Both the position numbers and the translations under genes were made by a program. Positions 60,456-64,000 of a stretch of 64,000 nucleotides of DNA are shown here, piece after piece. How positions within the stretch are numbered: the stretch's first letter is position 1; each line of letters opens with the position of its first letter. Below the pieces are notes generated by a model. The model did not search any database. It had not been told where the DNA came from and saw nothing but the letters and a program-made list of their open reading frames with translations. The stretch is from Bryobacteraceae bacterium. Lineage in GTDB: Bacteria; Acidobacteriota; Terriglobia; Bryobacterales; Bryobacteraceae. The DNA is taken from NCBI GenBank assembly GCA_041394945.1, contig JAWKHH010000003.1, positions 930,001 through 994,000 of the forward strand, read 5' to 3'.

Positions 60456-62164
60456 TGACGGCGGCCGCGGCACGCTGGATTCTTCCGGAAGCACCCCAGG
60501 CGCAGGCGGCGGCGTTGGCGCGCGACATCGGCGTGTCCGCGCTGGTGGCGCGCATTCTGATCAAGCGCGGCTACGGCGAGGCAGAACCCGCGAATCGATT
60601 CCTTCGGCCCTCGCTCGGCGACATGCACGATCCGGGCGCGATGACGGGCATGGGCGCGGCGGCGGCGCGACTGGCTCGGGCGGTTCGCGAAAAGGAGCCG
60701 GTGCTGCTCTATGGCGACTACGACGTCGACGGCACGTCGAGCGTCGTGATTCTGAAGAAGTCGCTCGAGATGCTCGGCGCGGGCGCGGACTTTCACGTTC
60801 CGCACCGCTTGAAAGACGGCTACGGGATGCGGCCGGAGGTGGTGACCGAAGCGGCCGCTCGCGGCGTGAAGCTGATCGTCAGCGTGGATACAGGCATCCG
60901 CGCGCTCGACGTTTGCCGGCACGCGGGGGAGTTGGGCGTGGATGTGATCGTCACGGACCACCATCTCCCGGAATCGGAACTGCCGCCGGCCGCCGCGGTA
61001 GTGAACCCGAATCAGCCCGGGTGCCCGTATCCGGAAAAGAACCTGTGCGGCGCGGGTGTGGCGTTCAAGCTGGCGCAGGCGCTGTGGCGCGAGATGGGCG
61101 TGCCGGAAACGCGGGCGGCTCGGCTCACCGATTCGTTCCTGAAACTGGTTGCGATCGCGACCGTGGCAGACGTGGTGCCGCTCACTGGCGAAAACCGGAT
61201 CATCGTTAGCCACGGTCTGCGCGGGCTGGGCCACACTCCGAATCCCGGACTGCGGGCGCTTCTCTCGGTGGCGGGATTCGAAGAAGGCTCGGCGCCTACG
61301 GCCGGGCAGGTGGCGTTCCGGATCGCGCCCCGCATCAACGCGGCCGGGCGCATGGACACGGCCAAGGCGGTGATCGAGATGCTGCTGACGCCGGATGCCG
61401 GGCGAGCCCGCGCGATCGCGGCGGAATTGCACGAGTTGAACGCCGATCGGCAGGCGACCGAAGCACGCATGCTCGAAGACGCTCTCAAGGCTTGCGAAGC
61501 CGAGCCGGTGGACGAAAACCGGCGGGGGTTGGTATTCGCGGGCGACGGATGGCACCGGGGCGTGGTGGGCATCGTGGCGAGCCGGCTCGTGGAGCGCTTC
61601 CACCGTCCCGTGTTTGTGATCGGCATTGATGCCGATCGCGGCGAGGCGTCCGGCTCCGGGCGGAGCGCGGCTGGCTTCCATCTCCTCGAAAGCCTGGAAT
61701 CGATGGCGGATCTGTTCCTCAAGTTCGGCGGGCACAGGCAGGCGGCCGGCCTGACGCTGCGCGCGGATCGGATCGACGAGTTCCGCGAGCGCTTCAACGA
61801 GTACGTCCGCGGCAAGCTGGCGCCCGAGGATCTGCGCCCGCGGTTCGAGCCGGACGCCGTGGCGACTCTCGGCGAGCTAGATCCGCGGACGCTCCAGGAG
61901 ATCGGCGCCCTTGCGCCGTTCGGGTACGCGAATCCGGCGCCGCTGTTCGCTGTGCTCGGGGCCGATATCCCGTCCGCGCCGAGCGTGATGAAGGAGAAGC
62001 ACCTTAGGTTTCGCATCCGCCAGGACGGACGATGGTTCGGGTGCAAGGCGTGGAATTGGGCGGAGCGCATGGAGACCGTGGTCTCTGCGCGGGAGTTCCT
62101 GCTCAGCGTCGAAGAGGACACCTACGCCGGCGGCTGGGTGGCGAATCTCAAGGACGCGCGATAG
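60455..62164 (+). CDS. recJ: Single-stranded-DNA-specific exonuclease RecJ
   Basis: 5'-3' ssDNA exonuclease (569 aa) acting in RecF-type recombination and mismatch/base-excision repair. DHH phosphoesterase motifs: I YGDYDVDGTSS (Asp88, 90, 92), II SVDTGIRA, III VTDHHLPE (Asp168, His169, His170), IV ATVADVVPL; DHHA1 region with SGRSAAGFHLLES and FGGHRQAAGLTL; C-terminal OB-type part APFGYANPAPLF. Complete and of normal length. The ATG shares one base with the preceding stop (TGATG). Confidence 0.96.
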   Translation: MTAAAARWILPEAPQAQAAALARDIGVSALVARILIKRGYGEAEPANRFLRPSLGDMHDPGAMTGMGAAAARLARAVREKEPVLLYGDYDVDGTSSVVILKKSLEMLGAGADFHVPHRLKDGYGMRPEVVTEAAARGVKLIVSVDTGIRALDVCRHAGELGVDVIVTDHHLPESELPPAAAVVNPNQPGCPYPEKNLCGAGVAFKLAQALWREMGVPETRAARLTDSFLKLVAIATVADVVPLTGENRIIVSHGLRGLGHTPNPGLRALLSVAGFEEGSAPTAGQVAFRIAPRINAAGRMDTAKAVIEMLLTPDAGRARAIAAELHELNADRQATEARMLEDALKACEAEPVDENRRGLVFAGDGWHRGVVGIVASRLVERFHRPVFVIGIDADRGEASGSGRSAAGFHLLESLESMADLFLKFGGHRQAAGLTLRADRIDEFRERFNEYVRGKLAPEDLRPRFEPDAVATLGELDPRTLQEIGALAPFGYANPAPLFAVLGADIPSAPSVMKEKHLRFRIRQDGRWFGCKAWNWAERMETVVSAREFLLSVEEDTYAGGWVANLKDAR

Positions 62165-62218
62165 TCGACGGACATCCACAGCGTCGCGGGCAAAGAGCGA
62201 AGAGACGACCGGCGCCGG

Positions 62219-62629
62219 TCAGCTGACGACGTCGACGTAGCGCCCGGAGATCAGGATTGGCAAGCCCATCCCGTAGGCGCATTCGTTACTCATTCGGATC
62301 CGGAGCTTCTGCCCGGCCTCCGCGTGAAGGAGGACGTTGTGGTTCAACGGGTCGCGATTGGCGCTTCCCCGCCCGAAGTAGAACTTCGCACCGGCATCCG
62401 ACGACAGCAGAAGCACAGGATTATCGGCGCACGCAGGCGTCGGCATATGGTGAATGAACTCGACGACGAGCCTCCTTCCCAAGGGAACCGGCGCTGAGAG
62501 ATCGAACGTCAGGGGGTTCGCGGTGTGGGAGCCAATCGTCGGAAAGAAGAAGCGCTGGTACGGCGGGCGGCCCACGCCGTTCACGTCGTTCATCGGAGCC
62601 GAAGCGGTTGTGGCACCGTTTTGAGCCAA
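62219..62629 (-). CDS. Secreted hypothetical protein, signal peptide probably frameshifted
   Basis: Beta-rich protein of 136 aa (PLTFDLSAPVPLGRRLVVEF, VLLLSSDAGAKFYFG, HNVLLHAEAGQKLRIRMSN), no family recognised. The open frame begins at a TTG (LAQNGATT) with no ribosome site. Immediately upstream the other frame reads MIKFAAL from a GTG; dropping one base would join it to AAAALAQNG and make a complete Sec signal peptide. So either one base is extra here (mutation or read error) and the gene is broken, or translation begins internally without export. Confidence 0.5.
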   Translation of the reverse strand: MAQNGATTASAPMNDVNGVGRPPYQRFFFPTIGSHTANPLTFDLSAPVPLGRRLVVEFIHHMPTPACADNPVLLLSSDAGAKFYFGRGSANRDPLNHNVLLHAEAGQKLRIRMSNECAYGMGLPILISGRYVDVVS

Positions 62630-62684
62630 GGCCGCCGCGGCGAAGGGCCGCGAATTTGATCACCCGCCACGCCGCCGGGAGAAA

Positions 62685-64000
62685 TTAGCGGCCGCCGGGA
62701 GCAACGCCCATCGCGAGCGCCCGGCCGCGCGGCGTGGCGAGCACGGCATTGAGGCGCGGATCCGAAAGCCGATAGGGAAGGCCGGCCTCGCGAGACTTGG
62801 CCGCCATCTCGAGAGCGGCGAGCGCGCTCGCCCCATCCCCGAGTCCGGCATGAATCAGCGCGCGCGATCCATCCACCGGGACGCCCTCGGAGCGCAGGCG
62901 ATCGAGATGCGCGAACATCTCTAGAGCCTCGGTCCGCCGGCCCTGCTTCGCCATGAGATGACCGAGCGCGGCGACGTTACGCTGATCGGCGGGCCGCATC
63001 GCGAAGGCCGTGCGCAGCTCTCGTTCGGCCCCGGCGGCGTCGCCGGATTGCTCGAAGATCAGGGCGAGCAGCAGACGCGACGGCGCGTAGTTGCCCTGGA
63101 GCCGGATCGCCTCGAGCGCCTTTTCACGAGCCCGGTCCAGCCAGCCGGCGGCGCGATAGTGGCTGGCGAGCGCGTTGAGCAGCACGACGCTCGCGCGGAC
63201 GTTGGGCCCCTGGGAAACCTGCGCGTAGCGCGGATCCCCCAGGGCGCGTTCGAGTACTTGAATCGCTTCGGAGTGCCGGCCGGCGAGGCTGAGGCAATCC
63301 GCCAGATCGGCAAGGACGTACGGTTGATGCGGATCGAGCGCCACGGAGCGCTCGAAGTCGCTGGCGGCGCCGGCGAAGTCCCAGTCGCGATAACGGAGCG
63401 CGCCGAGCGTGGCATGCGCGGCGGCCGAAGCCGGATCGAGCGCGAGGGCGCGGCGGGCGGCCTCCACCGAAGCCTGGCGAAGCCGAGGCGCGCGGGCGGC
63501 GTCGTAGTCGATGGCGAACTCGGCGGCGCCGGCCAATCCGGTCCAGGCCGGAACATAGCGGGGCGCGAGGCGCGTGGCGCGCTCCCACAGCTCGATCGAC
63601 TCGCGGAGCGGCTCCGGCAATCCCTGTCCGGGTTCGGTGGCGCGGATATCGGCGCGCAGCATCTGCTCAGCACGCCGGCACAGTTCGAGGGCTTCTTCGG
63701 GCACGGCGTTCCGCCACTCATGCCACTGGTCGACGCCGGCCGCGAGCATCAGGAGGGCCAGCGCCGCGGCGAGGATGGCCGGGGTCCGGTGGCGGCGGGC
63801 CCATTTTGCAGCGCGGTAGCGGAAGGTATCCGGACGGGCGCGCACGGGCAGCCCGTCGAGGTAGCGGCCAAGGTCCTCTTCGAGCGCGGCAGCGGAGACG
63901 TAACGGCGCGCCGGCTCCTTGCGGAGGGCCATGGCGAGGATCGTGTCGAGATCGCCCGCCAACTCGACGCGGACGCGCGGGTCGGCGGCCGCGTCGCTGG
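62685..64000 (-). CDS. Ser/Thr protein kinase C-terminal part with TM helix and TPR domain (5' end outside window)
   Basis: The frame is open to the window edge. It begins at the end of a Hanks-type kinase: VELAGDLDTILAMALRKEP with SAAALEEDLGRYLDGLPVRARPDT is the usual C-lobe end of acidobacterial kinases. Then comes a TM helix (about AILAAALALLMLAAGV), and about 300 residues of TPR-like repeats (AAAHATLGALRYRDWDFAGA, PYVLADLADCLSLAGRHSEA, RNVAALGHLMAKQGRRTEA) expected outside the membrane. Stop TAA at 62687-62685. Catalytic motifs lie beyond the window, so activity cannot be judged. Confidence 0.88.
   Translation of the reverse strand, partial: SDAAADPRVRVELAGDLDTILAMALRKEPARRYVSAAALEEDLGRYLDGLPVRARPDTFRYRAAKWARRHRTPAILAAALALLMLAAGVDQWHEWRNAVPEEALELCRRAEQMLRADIRATEPGQGLPEPLRESIELWERATRLAPRYVPAWTGLAGAAEFAIDYDAARAPRLRQASVEAARRALALDPASAAAHATLGALRYRDWDFAGAASDFERSVALDPHQPYVLADLADCLSLAGRHSEAIQVLERALGDPRYAQVSQGPNVRASVVLLNALASHYRAAGWLDRAREKALEAIRLQGNYAPSRLLLALIFEQSGDAAGAERELRTAFAMRPADQRNVAALGHLMAKQGRRTEALEMFAHLDRLRSEGVPVDGSRALIHAGLGDGASALAALEMAAKSREAGLPYRLSDPRLNAVLATPRGRALAMGVAPGGR

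Overview
The window is GC-rich, densely packed DNA (about two-thirds G+C by eye) from a diderm bacterium. Lipid A and KDO genes (lpxB, kdsC) imply an LPS outer membrane. The mix of membrane Ser/Thr kinases with extracellular propeller or TPR parts, YVTN-propeller lipoproteins, PQQ dehydrogenase with cytochromes c, FGly sulfatases, Tat-exported Gfo/Idh oxidoreductases and BACON/ASH-domain surface proteins is typical of Acidobacteriota, most like the Solibacter/Bryobacter group. That placement is an inference from gene content; no rRNA is present.

Layout. 1-8243 (minus): an exopolysaccharide operon running from two secreted proteins and an ASH-repeat protein through an OPX exporter, a Wzz/BY-kinase, a VanZ-like protein and a sugar-phosphate transferase. 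It is preceded by a long leader with a candidate promoter, a 21-codon upstream ORF and mutually exclusive hairpins. 8948-9781: a secreted RTX-repeat protein, followed by a hairpin. 9844-14230: a membrane protein, then an arylsulfotransferase and a sulfatase 3 nt apart. 14357-17185: a divergent hybrid histidine kinase and receiver protein. 17182-21164 (minus): a heme-HhH protein, a diheme cytochrome, a PQQ dehydrogenase and a YVTN lipoprotein. 21213-21289: tRNA-Arg(CCT). 21299-25866: a hydrolase, a methyltransferase and a Ser/Thr kinase. 26071-32298: ACT protein, KdsC, TilS, FtsH, HAD phosphatase and a TIM-barrel protein.

32299-39035 (minus): a run from an OPT transporter through an HD phosphohydrolase/Panacea pair of clearly lower GC, an orphan Cas6-like RAMP protein, a nitrilase and a Tat-lipoprotein serine hydrolase. 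39076-41742 (minus): nucleotidyltransferase, sulfatase, a 45-codon acidic ORF and a YjdF-like membrane protein. 41778-46650: MsrB, M19 dipeptidase, PyrD, RidA, a small CxxC protein and LpxB. 46643-48607: an M1-peptidase-like protein that has lost all three zinc ligands and carries TPRs. 48604-50750: two overlapping Gfo/Idh oxidoreductases. 50826-56774: polyferredoxin, YwiC-like protein, a large BACON/repeat protein and a GH29 fucosidase, all overlapping or nearly so. 56775-57090: remnant of a PH-like protein. 57846-62164: a BMC shell protein, an acylating aldehyde dehydrogenase with two encapsulation-peptide-like helices, an unknown protein and RecJ. 62219-64000 (minus): a probably frameshifted secreted protein and the C-terminal part of a kinase-TPR protein.

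Most promising for new biology: the attenuator-like leader of the polysaccharide operon; the low-GC HD/Panacea cassette beside an orphan Cas6; the aldehyde dehydrogenase with duplicated cargo helices next to a lone shell gene and a fucosidase; and the metal-less M1 pseudopeptidase coupled to lpxB.
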